Origin: Alcaligenes sp. SORT26
GTDB lineage: Bacteria; Pseudomonadota; Gammaproteobacteria; Burkholderiales; Burkholderiaceae_B
Reading direction: 5' to 3'
NCBI RefSeq assembly: GCF_017377875.1
Contig: NZ_CP070975.1
Location: forward strand, 1,798,001-1,862,000
Length of the DNA: 64,000 nt
In this document: positions 53,751-62,745 of the stretch, in pieces
Position numbering within the stretch: position 1 is the first letter of the stretch
Layout: each line of letters starts with the position of its first letter
Translations under genes and position numbers: made by a program
The notes under the pieces: model-generated
Database searches by the model: none
What the model was told of the DNA's origin: nothing
The model's input: only the letters and a program-made list of their open reading frames with translations

Positions 53751-54311
53751 GTAAAGCGGATAAAAGAAGCAATCTCTACAGCTCGGACCCCGCTACCGAA
53801 AACAACAAAATTAAGTGAACTCAGACAGTTTGACCCCACCCGAACTGGCCCGATACCCCACACCCGACCAAACCAAGCAAAGGCAAAGACCAAGACAAGC
53901 AATCCCCAACCAGGCCAAAGCCATCAAAATCGTAAACACAGAGGGACTCTATTTTCTTTCAATAAGCCATTCGGGTTCCCCCCACGGCTGAGCGGCGAGT
54001 CAGAGTTCTTGCCGCGGGCGATTGCGGGATACGGGGTGCAAGCGCCCTTCTGTTCGCGCCCGACGCTTGTGATGTGTCCGGGGGACACATCACCGGGCAA
54101 GTTAAGGGCGCGCCCGTATCCTGCAATTGCCAAGGGGACCGACGCGCAGCGTCGGCAAGGACTCAGCCGCTCAGCCGTGGGGGGAACCTGAATGGCGTCT
54201 TTCAGAACGAGCCCCCTCTGTTCCAACCAGAGGCGTATCAGATAAGAAGGCAATCTAAACCGAGCAAGGCAAGGCAAAGCAAAACGAAACCAAGTCAAAC
54301 AGCACAAGCTC
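53751..54311. other. Non-coding region around the large palindrome
   Basis: No gene is supported here. On both sides of the palindrome the plus strand is rich in short AAG/CAA steps (about 53865-53930 and 54240-54300, with runs such as AAGGCAAAG). These may be decayed repeats. The region ends at the stop of the MocR gene. Confidence 0.4.
53968..54195. repeat. 228-bp imperfect palindrome (foldback element)
   Basis: The outer arms (53968-53997 and 54166-54195) pair over 30 bp with one mismatch. The inner arms (GATGTGTCC, 54071-54079 / GGACACATC, 54083-54091) are perfect. Intermediate stretches pair with small gaps, e.g. GGATACGGG at 54028-54036 with CCCGTATCC at 54113-54121. The right arm carries an extra nested hairpin CCGACGC/GCGTCGG (54139-54155). 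The centre of symmetry is 54081/54082 both for the inner and the outer arms. It contains no gene and could be a MITE-like or REP-like element. Confidence 0.75.
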
Positions 54312-55649
54312 TTACGACCACCCCAAGCAAGGCATCACCTCCTGCGTCAAATGCGCCACATTCAAGCGCATCCTGTCCTTGTAATCCTTGCCCACAGCAA
54401 ACGACGCCCCCGGCATCAGCAAGATCCCCTGCTGTTCCAGCCTCTCTATATAAGCCGTCAAATCCGGCATCTCCGGGTGCCCGACCCACAAGAACATCCC
54501 GCCCTGCGCCGGTACATCAAACACCCAGCCGTACTCCCTCAGCACTTTCTGGGCAATTTGCTGATGCGTCATCAACTGCCGCTGAATCGACTGCGTATGT
54601 TTCGCATACGTGCCATCCGCCAGAATCGTATTGACGAAACGCTCGCAAAACCCCGGCACGGCCACGCTGGTTAAAAGCTTCAAACGAATCAAAGACTCCA
54701 GCAACTGCGGCCCGCAGGCGATATAGCCAATCCGCAAGGACGCCGACAAGGACTTGGAAAAACTGCCTATATAAACCACATGCTCCAAATCCCCCAGCCC
54801 CGCAAAAGTCTGCCGCACGCCGGGAAAGAAATCCCCATACACATCGTCCTCAACAATCAGGAAGTCATGCTCTACGGCCAGCTTGACCACGGCAAAAGCC
54901 ACCTTGGGACTCAAGCCCGCCCCGGTCGGATTATGAAAAGTGCTATTGCAGAAAAACGCCCGTACCTTATGCGTCTGCAAAATCTGCTCCAACGCTGCCA
55001 CATCCGGCCCATCCGCCAGGCGCGGCACACCAATAGGCACACCGCCACACAAGCGAATCAGCTTGATCAAGTTGCCATTACACGGCTCATCCACCAAAAC
55101 ATGATCACCCTGACGGATCACAGTCCGCGCGATCAGATCCAGCGCTTGCGTCGCCCCCAATGTCGTCACAATCTGCTGGGGAGAAACCTCGATCAAAGTC
55201 GATTGCCGCAACAACAGGGACAACTGTTTACGCAAGGGCAAATAGCCCTGAATATCGCCGTACTCCACCAAACCGCTACGCCCTGAACGTGCCGTCTTGC
55301 GTATGGCTTTAGCCAAAGCATCCGTATCCCGCCAAGGCATGGGTAACCAGCCGCAGCCTAATTTGCATTGATCTGGCTTGGCCTGCAGCAACTTGAACAA
55401 AGGGTCCATCGGGGCCTCGGACGGCAAAATGGACAAGTGCTCATTCAGGGCGGACCAGCGCGCCACAAAATAACCACGCCCTTGCAGAGCCTCCAGCATC
55501 CCCTCGCCCACCAGGCGAGTGTAGGCACTGACCACGGTGTGATGGCTCAGGCTTTCTTTAGCCCTCATCTGTCGGATCGACGGCAATTGCTGCCCTATTG
55601 CCCATTCCCCCTTGAGAATACGTGCCTTCAAACCTTCATAAAAATCCAT
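54312..55649 (-). CDS. MocR family regulator (GntR HTH fused to aminotransferase fold)
   Basis: The 445-residue protein has an N-terminal GntR winged helix (about 5-65, L-P-S-I-R-Q-M-R). A class I aminotransferase-like domain follows with N240 (H-N-P-T-G), D268 (V-E-D-D-V-Y-G-D) and the PLP lysine K299 (S-F-S-K-S-L-S). MocR regulators bind pyridoxal phosphate or an aldimine as signal. It diverges from an MFS gene that it probably controls. The ATG at 55649 with GGAGG before it is preferred; the longer upstream frame covers the promoter. Confidence 0.9.
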   Translation of the reverse strand: MDFYEGLKARILKGEWAIGQQLPSIRQMRAKESLSHHTVVSAYTRLVGEGMLEALQGRGYFVARWSALNEHLSILPSEAPMDPLFKLLQAKPDQCKLGCGWLPMPWRDTDALAKAIRKTARSGRSGLVEYGDIQGYLPLRKQLSLLLRQSTLIEVSPQQIVTTLGATQALDLIARTVIRQGDHVLVDEPCNGNLIKLIRLCGGVPIGVPRLADGPDVAALEQILQTHKVRAFFCNSTFHNPTGAGLSPKVAFAVVKLAVEHDFLIVEDDVYGDFFPGVRQTFAGLGDLEHVVYIGSFSKSLSASLRIGYIACGPQLLESLIRLKLLTSVAVPGFCERFVNTILADGTYAKHTQSIQRQLMTHQQIAQKVLREYGWVFDVPAQGGMFLWVGHPEMPDLTAYIERLEQQGILLMPGASFAVGKDYKDRMRLNVAHLTQEVMPCLGWS

Positions 55650-55665
55650 GCCTGCCTCCCCAGAC

Positions 55666-55715
55666 ACTGTTAGAAGAAAATAGCTAACAGTTTTCAGAAT
55701 AGTACACCTACTGTT
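55666..55715. promoter_or_regulatory. Candidate MocR operator
   Basis: CTGTTAG (55667-55673) and CTAACAG (55684-55690) form an inverted repeat. A further ACTGTT copy at about 55710 is in direct orientation with the first. Mixed direct and inverted repeats in the divergent spacer are usual for MocR regulators. Confidence 0.45.
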
Positions 55716-55849
55716 CGAGACAAGCCCGCCAGGAGAATACAAAATCACCCCCATCTTTCTGACGTGCCAGTAGAGGTTTGCCTCGCTCTCAAGATCGGGA
55801 CATTTGTCATTTAATCCAAGCACACCGACGCCAACCACAACGCAGCATC

Positions 55850-57046
55850 ATGACCCCCACCCAACTTCCTTTCAAAACCTACCTCTACTTCCTGGCCCAA
55901 TCCATTAACCTGACCACCGCCGTCATGTCCGTCACCATGGCGGCCCTGGTTGGCGGTAGTCTGGCCCCCGAGCCCTGGCTATCCACTGTGCCCTATGGTT
56001 TCCAGTTCCTGTTTGTGATGCTGTTCACCCTTCCCGCATCCAGGCTGATGGCCGCCATAGGCCGGAAAAAATCCTTTTTACTGGCCTGTCTGCCCTTGGC
56101 CGCCTCGGGTGTCGTCGGGTATTGGGCAATCGAGATGAAGCAGTTCTCCTGGCTGGTGGTCTCGCATGCCTTGCTGGGTATGTATATTGCCTTTGCCAAC
56201 TTCAACCGCTTTGCCGCCACCGACGGACTTGGCAGCAACTTGAAACCGCGTGCTATCTCTTTGGTTGTGGCCGGAGGGGTGATTGCCGCCGTATCAGGCC
56301 CCTTGCTGATACGGGGTTTGAAAACCAGCAGCTTCGGGGCAGAGTTTGCCGCCTGCTATGCCGCCTTCATCTTGCTGGCTTTGATCTCATTCATCCTGAA
56401 TCTGTGCATCAAGGAAGTGCAGCCTGTTCAACAGGCTGCGCGCAAGAAAACAAATCGTGGCCAGACCTTGGGCCTGGTGCTGCATAACAAGACGCTGGCC
56501 ATTGCCATCTGCATCGCCGCGATTGGCTACGGCATCATGAACCTGCTGATGATTCAGGCGTCCATGCATATGTCCCATCTTCATGTGCACTTTTCAGACA
56601 TCAGCACCGCGATTCAATGGCATGTGCTGGCCATGTTCGCCCCCTCTTTCTTTACCGGCATTCTGATCCAGAAGTTTGGCCTGAAAACCATTGCCATTAC
56701 CGGCATCCTGCTATTGCTCTTGAGCAGCCTGATCAACATTGCTGGTCACAGCTATACGACACTCAGCCTTTCACTCTTGATTCTGGGTTTGGGCTGGAAC
56801 TTCACCTATGTGGGAGGCAGTGCCTTGCTAACGGAGACTCTGGAGGGCAAGCCGCAGTTTCTGGAAGTGCAGGGCCTGAACGATTTGGGCGTATCCATCT
56901 GTGCGACCCTGGGGGCGTTTGCCCCGGCCTTTCTGTTCAGTTTTGCAGGCTGGGGCGGCACCAATATTCTGTCCGCCATGATCTGCCTGGTGCTGTTGCT
57001 CCTGTCGCTGCTCTATATTCATCCTACAAAAACCGGCAAGCCGTAG
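55850..57046 (+). CDS. MFS transporter, YnfM-like small carrier of unknown substrate
   Basis: The 398-residue protein has about 12 membrane helices and G-R-K-K-S-F in the first cytoplasmic loop, so it is a major facilitator carrier. It does not show the drug-exporter C motif clearly. It faces the MocR regulator across 200 bp, and its cargo may be the compound sensed by that protein or one related to amines or vitamin B6. The ATG at 55850 is chosen by the first helix; no strong ribosome site is visible. Confidence 0.8.
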   Translation: MTPTQLPFKTYLYFLAQSINLTTAVMSVTMAALVGGSLAPEPWLSTVPYGFQFLFVMLFTLPASRLMAAIGRKKSFLLACLPLAASGVVGYWAIEMKQFSWLVVSHALLGMYIAFANFNRFAATDGLGSNLKPRAISLVVAGGVIAAVSGPLLIRGLKTSSFGAEFAACYAAFILLALISFILNLCIKEVQPVQQAARKKTNRGQTLGLVLHNKTLAIAICIAAIGYGIMNLLMIQASMHMSHLHVHFSDISTAIQWHVLAMFAPSFFTGILIQKFGLKTIAITGILLLLLSSLINIAGHSYTTLSLSLLILGLGWNFTYVGGSALLTETLEGKPQFLEVQGLNDLGVSICATLGAFAPAFLFSFAGWGGTNILSAMICLVLLLLSLLYIHPTKTGKP

Positions 57047-57090
57047 AACCGCGTCTGCCCCGATCACTACAGTCACGTCATTCCCAATGA

Positions 57091-57127
57091 AATCGCCGCT
57101 GCCATGCCTGGGGAGCGGCGATTTTTT
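57091..57127 (+). terminator. Terminator after the MFS gene
   Basis: AATCGCCGCT (57091-57100) pairs perfectly with AGCGGCGATT (57114-57123), then TTTT. The rest of the 308-bp spacer up to 57354 shows no gene; it contains the promoter and an AGGAG-type ribosome site (GAGGAG at about 57346) for the lipoprotein gene. Confidence 0.8.
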
Positions 57128-57354
57128 ACGTCTATCTCAATAATCGAAAGCCATGAAAATCAGATAGTTCTTAATTCTTGGTCTGAATCTGCATGTTCCA
57201 ATTTCGGGACCCAACAAGCCCATGCAATCTGCTTTTGCTGATGGTTCAAAACAAGGAGTCTGGACCTCGTTTCCAAGGCTTGCGGCAACGCTCGAATTCA
57301 ATACTCGTCCCCAAAATAATCTGAATAAAGCTAGTCGAACGTATCGAGGAGTTT

Positions 57355-57717
57355 ATGCGATTCACCTTTCCCGGCGCAGCCATTGTGGCTGCCTTTGTTT
57401 TATCTGCCTGCCAAACGACCGCACCTGTTCACAACGCCCCGGAGACCAGCGCATCCAGCAAAGAGGACAAGTGCTTTCAGGAGTTCGCCGCACTCAAAGA
57501 TCTGGACCCGGTCGCCTACGAAAAATACCGTCAGCAAATGCAGACTATTGATGAGAACTTTGGGATCTATAAAAGCAATGCGGCATTGATTGATGAAAAC
57601 GCCTCTGAAATCATGCTGACTGAAGTCAACAAGATGCTGTCCCTGGTCTGTGTCCGGATTAACAACGCCGTCTACTCCAACATGATGGATCGCGTTCAAA
57701 GCCTGAACAAGCTATGA
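57355..57717 (+). CDS. Small lipoprotein of unknown function
   Basis: The 120-residue protein has a lipoprotein signal peptide with lipobox L-S-A-C (lipidated C19). A low-complexity linker follows, then a helical domain with C40 and C98 that may form a disulfide in the periplasm. No family is recognised. Its stop overlaps the next start (ATGA), so the two proteins are made together and probably work together in the envelope. Confidence 0.7.
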   Translation: MRFTFPGAAIVAAFVLSACQTTAPVHNAPETSASSKEDKCFQEFAALKDLDPVAYEKYRQQMQTIDENFGIYKSNAALIDENASEIMLTEVNKMLSLVCVRINNAVYSNMMDRVQSLNKL

Positions 57718-58964
57718 GAAAGTACTTCAACGCGGCACTTTGCTGCAGCTTGCTGCTGTTTTATGAAGCTTCTCATTCGGTGGGAACAGGCTTACTGGAC
57801 CGCTTGGCTCACGAAAACATCATTGGTGATGGCCTTCCTAGACCACAAGGAAATGCGGGCTCTCCCCAAACCAGCCCCCTACCTCCCACTACAGCTCAGG
57901 CCGAGAACAATGCCCTGCTCAGAAACGAGCTGCATCAGGCCAACACGCAGTTGATTGCCTTGCAACAGCGTCTGTCAGATACCGAAAACCTGAACAGCCA
58001 ACTACAACAACAATTGCAGCAGCTACAGGCAGAGCCGGACGGCTCTCTGGTTCTGGCACCCATCGCCATCGATCAGGAACAAAACCAGGCGCGGATCAGG
58101 GAATTAAGCCAACGTCTGGAAGAGGAGCTGAGTCAAAAACATGCTTTGGCATCAGAACTGGAAAGCCTGCAAAGTGCCCAGCGCCAGGACCTATCCAATG
58201 ACCAGTTGCAAGACAGCAAACTTGCTGCGACCGCGACTGAGATCGCCACGCTCAAGAAAGAGATAGACGAGCTGAAAGAGGCAAAACAGGACTTGCAACA
58301 CAGGTTGGTCGCGCAGGCGCTGAATTCAAACAAGGCCGAACCTGCAGGCGCGCCCCGACGCATGATTGTGAATGACGCCGCCTCGCCAGACATCCGCCTT
58401 AGCTATGCCATCGGGGCCTGGTATGCGGACAGTGCGCCGCACGAGACGCAGAAACTGGCATCCATTGGCAAGCAACTGGATTTGCAAGCCTTCTCCCAGG
58501 GTTTCAGCGACAAAATCGACCAGCGCCTGCAATTGTCCTCCAGCATCATTTCTGTGGAGCTGACCAACGTCGACAAGCTATTGGAACAGGCCATGCTGTC
58601 CAAGAACGAGAAGCTGGCCAAATCGGTTCTGGCGGCGGCAGGGGCGGAAAAAGGTGCCATCAAAATGGCGGATGGAGTGGTCTACAAGATCCTGAACAAG
58701 GGCAAGGCACCTATGGTGACCGCCAGCAGCGATATCCTGTTTGAACTTGATGAAGAACTGGGAACAGGGGAAATACTGGCTGCCAGAGACACCAAAACCA
58801 GTCTGACTGCGGACTTACCGCCCCTTTTCCAAGAGATCGTCAAACAACTGGGTATTGGTGGCTCTGCACGCATCCATGTCCCCATCACCGAGGCCCATGC
58901 CGCCACCGGCGTGCCGCCAGGCTCGGTCTCGATTACCACGATCAAGATTATTGGCGTGAAATAA
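57714..58964 (+). CDS. Periplasmic coiled-coil protein with degenerate FKBP-like domain
   Basis: The 416-residue protein has a signal-like N-terminus and a long coiled coil (about 62-205, rich in Q, L and E). A Mip/FkpA-like N-terminal domain follows (about 228-315, L-S-Y-A-I-G-A-W-Y...L-D-L-Q-A-F-S-Q-G-F). The last 100 residues (318-416, starting G-V-V-Y-K-I-L-N-K-G-K-A-P) follow the FKBP fold pattern including G-V-P-P-G-S-V-S-I-T near the end. The FKBP active-site runs (Y-x-G, F-D-S-S, the tryptophan) are missing, so it is more likely a chaperone or binding protein than an active isomerase. It is coupled to the lipoprotein gene. Confidence 0.65.
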   Translation: MRKYFNAALCCSLLLFYEASHSVGTGLLDRLAHENIIGDGLPRPQGNAGSPQTSPLPPTTAQAENNALLRNELHQANTQLIALQQRLSDTENLNSQLQQQLQQLQAEPDGSLVLAPIAIDQEQNQARIRELSQRLEEELSQKHALASELESLQSAQRQDLSNDQLQDSKLAATATEIATLKKEIDELKEAKQDLQHRLVAQALNSNKAEPAGAPRRMIVNDAASPDIRLSYAIGAWYADSAPHETQKLASIGKQLDLQAFSQGFSDKIDQRLQLSSSIISVELTNVDKLLEQAMLSKNEKLAKSVLAAAGAEKGAIKMADGVVYKILNKGKAPMVTASSDILFELDEELGTGEILAARDTKTSLTADLPPLFQEIVKQLGIGGSARIHVPITEAHAATGVPPGSVSITTIKIIGVK

Positions 58965-58968
58965 AACA

Positions 58969-59005
58969 AATGCCGGTACTCGCATAAAAATCGAGCACCG
59001 GCATT
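58969..59005. terminator. Hairpin between convergent genes
   Basis: AATGCCGGTACTCG (58969-58982) pairs with CGAGCACCGGCATT (58992-59005), one mismatch in 14. It starts 5 bp after the FKBP-like gene and probably ends that transcript, possibly in both directions; no long T-run follows. Confidence 0.55.
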
Positions 59006-59077
59006 AGGACTGTTTTAAACCCAAACCTGCGGTAATGGCTCCATCCACCAAATCAACAGAGCCCCCCCTGCTATCAC

Positions 59078-59830
59078 TTACTTGGCGGTATAGCCACCAT
59101 CCGCAACCAAACAAGCGCCTGTCATGAAGCTGGCCCCTTCCGAGAGCAGAAAGGCAATAGCATGGGCAATTTCATCGGCATGACCCAAACGGCCAATCGG
59201 GTGTTGAGCCACCAAGGCTTCACGAGCAGCCGCATCCAGACCCGACAAAATCGGCGTATCGACATAACCGGGGTGGATGGTATTGATGCGCAGGCCCTGA
59301 GAGGAGTACTCCAGGGCTGCAGAGCGGCTCAGGCCAATCACACCGTGCTTGGCGGCGTTGTAGCCGGGCAACGTAGGATTGGCGACCAGGCCCATAATGG
59401 ACGACATATTGACGATGGCACCACCGCCCGCCGCCAAAATAGCGGGAATCTGATAACGCAGGCCATAGGCTACGCCGTTCAGGTTGATGTCGATCAGGCG
59501 ACGCCAGCCGTCCAGATCCATCTCGCCTGCCGGGCCGGAATCCCCGCCCACACCGGCGTTATTGACAGCGAAGTGCAAGGCACCAAAGTGTTCAATGGCG
59601 CAATCGACAGCGGCTTTCAATTGATCGGGCTGGGTGACATCCGCCACATTCGCCACCGCCTTGCCACCGGCCTGCTCAATTTCCTTGACCACGGCTTGAA
59701 CCGCGTCGGCCTGTACGTCAGACACAACAACCGACAGGCCATTGGCGGCCAGCAGGCGGGCCGTTGCAGCACCGATACCCGAGGCTGCGCCAGTTACCAA
59801 AACAGAGTGGCCGGAAAATGAATACTTCAT
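59078..59830 (-). CDS. Short-chain dehydrogenase/reductase
   Basis: The 250-residue SDR has T-G-A-A-S-G-I-G (13-20), N-N-A-G (90-93), catalytic S144, Y157 and K161, and a classical end (A-D-G-G-Y-T). Acidic D38 after the second strand suggests NAD preference. It is the last gene of an operon with a thiolase and a PHA-synthase-like protein, so a 3-hydroxyacyl or hydroxybutyrate reaction is plausible but not shown. Confidence 0.87.
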   Translation of the reverse strand: MKYSFSGHSVLVTGAASGIGAATARLLAANGLSVVVSDVQADAVQAVVKEIEQAGGKAVANVADVTQPDQLKAAVDCAIEHFGALHFAVNNAGVGGDSGPAGEMDLDGWRRLIDINLNGVAYGLRYQIPAILAAGGGAIVNMSSIMGLVANPTLPGYNAAKHGVIGLSRSAALEYSSQGLRINTIHPGYVDTPILSGLDAAAREALVAQHPIGRLGHADEIAHAIAFLLSEGASFMTGACLVADGGYTAK

Positions 59831-59867
59831 GCTGAAAACTCCTTCAAAAATTCACTAGAACCAAGTC

Positions 59868-62720
59868 TCAAGACTTGCGCTGACGAGTCCTGGACGCTGC
59901 ACCCGTGCTGGCAGGTTTAGCCGCAGCTTTGCCTTGCCCGGATGATGGCGTTGAGCTTGTTGCAGACTTGGCTGCCGATTTACTTGCTGGCGTGGTGGGC
60001 GCCGTTGCTGCCTTGGCGGCTGGCTTTGTTGCAGTAGTAGCCGAACCAGGCTTGGCCCCTGCGCTAACGGCCTTGGCAGGTGCGCTAACAGCAGGCTTAC
60101 CTTTGGCTTTTTCTGCCGGGAACAGCGGTCCAGAAGCAAACGAAGTAGCAACTGGTTTATTAGCTGCGCCTGTAGCAGGCGTAGGTCGTGTCGCGGAGCT
60201 AGGCGTCGCAGACTTAGATGCGGCCTTACCCAAGGCTTGAGCCGGAACACCCGCCATGGTTTGAGCAAGGGGTTTTGTCGCTGGCTCGGCGGCTGGTTTC
60301 ACTGGAGCAGATGTCGCTGTTTTAGCTGTCGTACCTACTGACGATGGCCCCGTTGATTTCGCTACCGTTTTTGTTACGGCCTGGGCCATTGGCTTTACTG
60401 GTGCAGGAGTGGCAGGCTTCTTGAGCGCTGCTGGCGTAGTTTTAGCGGCTGCTTTAGTTGCGGTCTTGCTTGCCGTTTTAGCGACAGGCTTGGCGTCCGC
60501 CTCATCTGATTTCTTGCCCTGCTCTTGCTGCTGGGCAGCCATCTCGAACAAGCCGAGCACCTCTTCAGAAGCCTTCACCACCGCTTCAGGCGCAGCATCC
60601 TGCTCATCAATGGCGCTGATCAGTTTCTTGATCAGGGACGCGACCAAGCGGATTTCCTCTGGCGTCTGTTTGCTCAGCAGATGTGGAATCGCTTCTACAG
60701 CCTTGTGTCCGTGGTGCGCCAGAACCAGCGCCTGCTCACGAATTGCAGCACGCATTTTTTCAATATCAATCTTGCCGGTGTCGTACTGCTCGCGCAGACG
60801 CATGGCAGCATGGTGATAACGCTCATCCACACTGTTGCGCTGCTTGGCAATGTGGAACAAGGCGCGCAAAGCCGCTTCCAGCAAACCGCCTTCGTTCAGC
60901 AAACCGTCCAGTCTGTGCATTTGCTGACGCACAAAAGCCAGATGCTCGGGCGAGCTACCGGGATGGGGACGCGCCGGTACGGAGTCACCCGGTGCATGGC
61001 CCGCCAAAGCCATCAACAAGGGCGAGCCATAAACCGTGTCAAACCAGATCTGATAAATACTGTCGCGCCGGTCACGGTAATTGTTCAGGACCCGTTCCAT
61101 AGCCTGGGAGAAATTCTCCTGCGCTTCCAGGAAAATATTGTCCTCGTCCACGGTCTGGCGCTGCTGGGCGATGTTTTCTGCCCACTGATGAATCGTGGCG
61201 GCCCAGGGATGGGCGCTGGTCCAGGACTCGTACGACAGACGCATGGGGTTAACGGCTTCCAGCAATGCCGCGGTATAGGGAGTAGACAGCGCTTTGACCC
61301 AAGGCTGCAAGGTGCTCTTGTAGAACGCCAGATTGATTTCCGATAGACGCGCCGCAGCAGCAAAACGTCGATCCGACTCAGGATCAGGCTGCACAATTTC
61401 GGCAATTTCAGCCAGATTGCTTTGCCGCACCGACATCAAATAGGGGTCATTCAACAAGGTGTCGTCATCGGGCGTTTCTTCGACCGTCGCGCGGTAAATA
61501 CCGGCAGGCAGCAAATCAATTTGATCAATGGTGCTGGCAAATTTGCGGTGCTCTTTGCTGCCCACACTACCGGACACAAAAATACCCAAATGTCCGATAC
61601 GATCATGGGTCGTAAAGACGATGGTCTGGTCGTGACTGCGCACATCATCGTCATCCAGATACAGGTCAGTAATCCAGCCCAGTGCCTGTGCGGGCGGCGT
61701 AATGTTGTCGCCAAAAGAACTGAACACCACGATGGGCGAACGGATATTGCGCAGGTCGATGCGGATGCCGTCGGAGGTCATTAACTGTGCCGTAGACAGC
61801 TTGTTGCCAATGAACAGGTTATCCACGATGTACTGCATTTCCACATCGTTCAGAAATACATAACCGCCCCAGTATTTCTCGAAACCGATATAGCGTTCGG
61901 CTTCGGTGTCTGCATTGGCGTACACGTTGTACTGCTTGGACCACAAGGTATTGGCCGGGTCCAGATTCTCGAAATTCTTGACCAGCCACGCACCGTCAAA
62001 GCGACCATTGCCCAGATCGCTGGTCATCGCTGTTAACCAGCTACCACCCAGCAAGCCACCGGCATAGCGCATGGGGTTGCGGCCTGCCCAGTAAGACACG
62101 GGGGCTCCGGCCAGAATCAAGGGACCAAACAACTCCGGCCACACAGCCGCCGCCATCATGATCTGCCAGCCCGCCTGACAATTACCGATCACCACCGGCT
62201 TGCCCTGACTTTCTGGATGCAGCTCGGCCGCTTTGCTGACAAAGGCAGCATGGGCACGCATCACATCCTCAACCGTCTGGCCAGGAACAGGGTCCGGTAA
62301 AAATCCGACAAAGTAGCAAGGGTGCCCGGCTTGCAGCGCGGCACCGATTTCACTATCCGACTTGAAACCACCGATGCCCGGCCCATGACCGGCACGGGGA
62401 TCAACCACCAGAAACGGACGTTTGCTGGGGTCGGTAGGCTGATCTTCCGGTGCCAGAATACGCACCATCAGATAGTTGACGGGTCGGGGAAGAGTCAGAC
62501 CCGACATGACCAGTTCGGCCGGGAAGTTCAGCACATTCGGCACTTCTACCTTGCGTTGGGCCTGGTACTGATCCCCGACCTGACGCTCGATATCGGCATA
62601 CAGAATGGCGCGCTGCCAGGCGTCCACAAAGTACGAGGAGACGGTCTGACCCAGGTTCCAGGGATTCATCATCCAGGGGGACCAGGCCGTGCTGTCGTCA
62701 CGAGACTTATCTGTCATCAT
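59868..62720 (-). CDS. DUF3141 PHA-synthase-like protein with histone-H1-like tail
   Basis: The 950-residue protein has an alpha/beta-hydrolase core (about 60-400) of the DUF3141 family. It shows a nucleophile elbow G-N-C-Q-A-G (C181), D338 in F-G-D-N-I-T-P-P and H377 in I-G-H-L-G-I-F. These correspond to the Cys-Asp-His set of poly(hydroxyalkanoate) synthases. Residues about 400-730 are helical. The last 215 are almost only Ala, Lys, Pro, Thr and Ser, like histone H1 or the tails of PhaF and AlgP that bind DNA. Thiolase upstream and an SDR downstream suggest acyl-CoA or polyester metabolism. Confidence 0.82.
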   Translation of the reverse strand: MMTDKSRDDSTAWSPWMMNPWNLGQTVSSYFVDAWQRAILYADIERQVGDQYQAQRKVEVPNVLNFPAELVMSGLTLPRPVNYLMVRILAPEDQPTDPSKRPFLVVDPRAGHGPGIGGFKSDSEIGAALQAGHPCYFVGFLPDPVPGQTVEDVMRAHAAFVSKAAELHPESQGKPVVIGNCQAGWQIMMAAAVWPELFGPLILAGAPVSYWAGRNPMRYAGGLLGGSWLTAMTSDLGNGRFDGAWLVKNFENLDPANTLWSKQYNVYANADTEAERYIGFEKYWGGYVFLNDVEMQYIVDNLFIGNKLSTAQLMTSDGIRIDLRNIRSPIVVFSSFGDNITPPAQALGWITDLYLDDDDVRSHDQTIVFTTHDRIGHLGIFVSGSVGSKEHRKFASTIDQIDLLPAGIYRATVEETPDDDTLLNDPYLMSVRQSNLAEIAEIVQPDPESDRRFAAAARLSEINLAFYKSTLQPWVKALSTPYTAALLEAVNPMRLSYESWTSAHPWAATIHQWAENIAQQRQTVDEDNIFLEAQENFSQAMERVLNNYRDRRDSIYQIWFDTVYGSPLLMALAGHAPGDSVPARPHPGSSPEHLAFVRQQMHRLDGLLNEGGLLEAALRALFHIAKQRNSVDERYHHAAMRLREQYDTGKIDIEKMRAAIREQALVLAHHGHKAVEAIPHLLSKQTPEEIRLVASLIKKLISAIDEQDAAPEAVVKASEEVLGLFEMAAQQQEQGKKSDEADAKPVAKTASKTATKAAAKTTPAALKKPATPAPVKPMAQAVTKTVAKSTGPSSVGTTAKTATSAPVKPAAEPATKPLAQTMAGVPAQALGKAASKSATPSSATRPTPATGAANKPVATSFASGPLFPAEKAKGKPAVSAPAKAVSAGAKPGSATTATKPAAKAATAPTTPASKSAAKSATSSTPSSGQGKAAAKPASTGAASRTRQRKS

Positions 62721-62745
62721 CTTCTCCCTTCAATCAGCTAGCTGT

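Noticed and set aside
53968-54195. Reading the large palindrome as a terminator or attachment site
   Set aside because: Far too long for a terminator, no T-run, and no integrase or flanking tRNA gene to support an attachment site.
59905-60240. Plus-strand frame rich in Ala, Leu and Val opposite the DUF3141 tail
   Set aside because: Antisense of the Ala/Lys/Pro repeat-like tail; low complexity explains the open frame.
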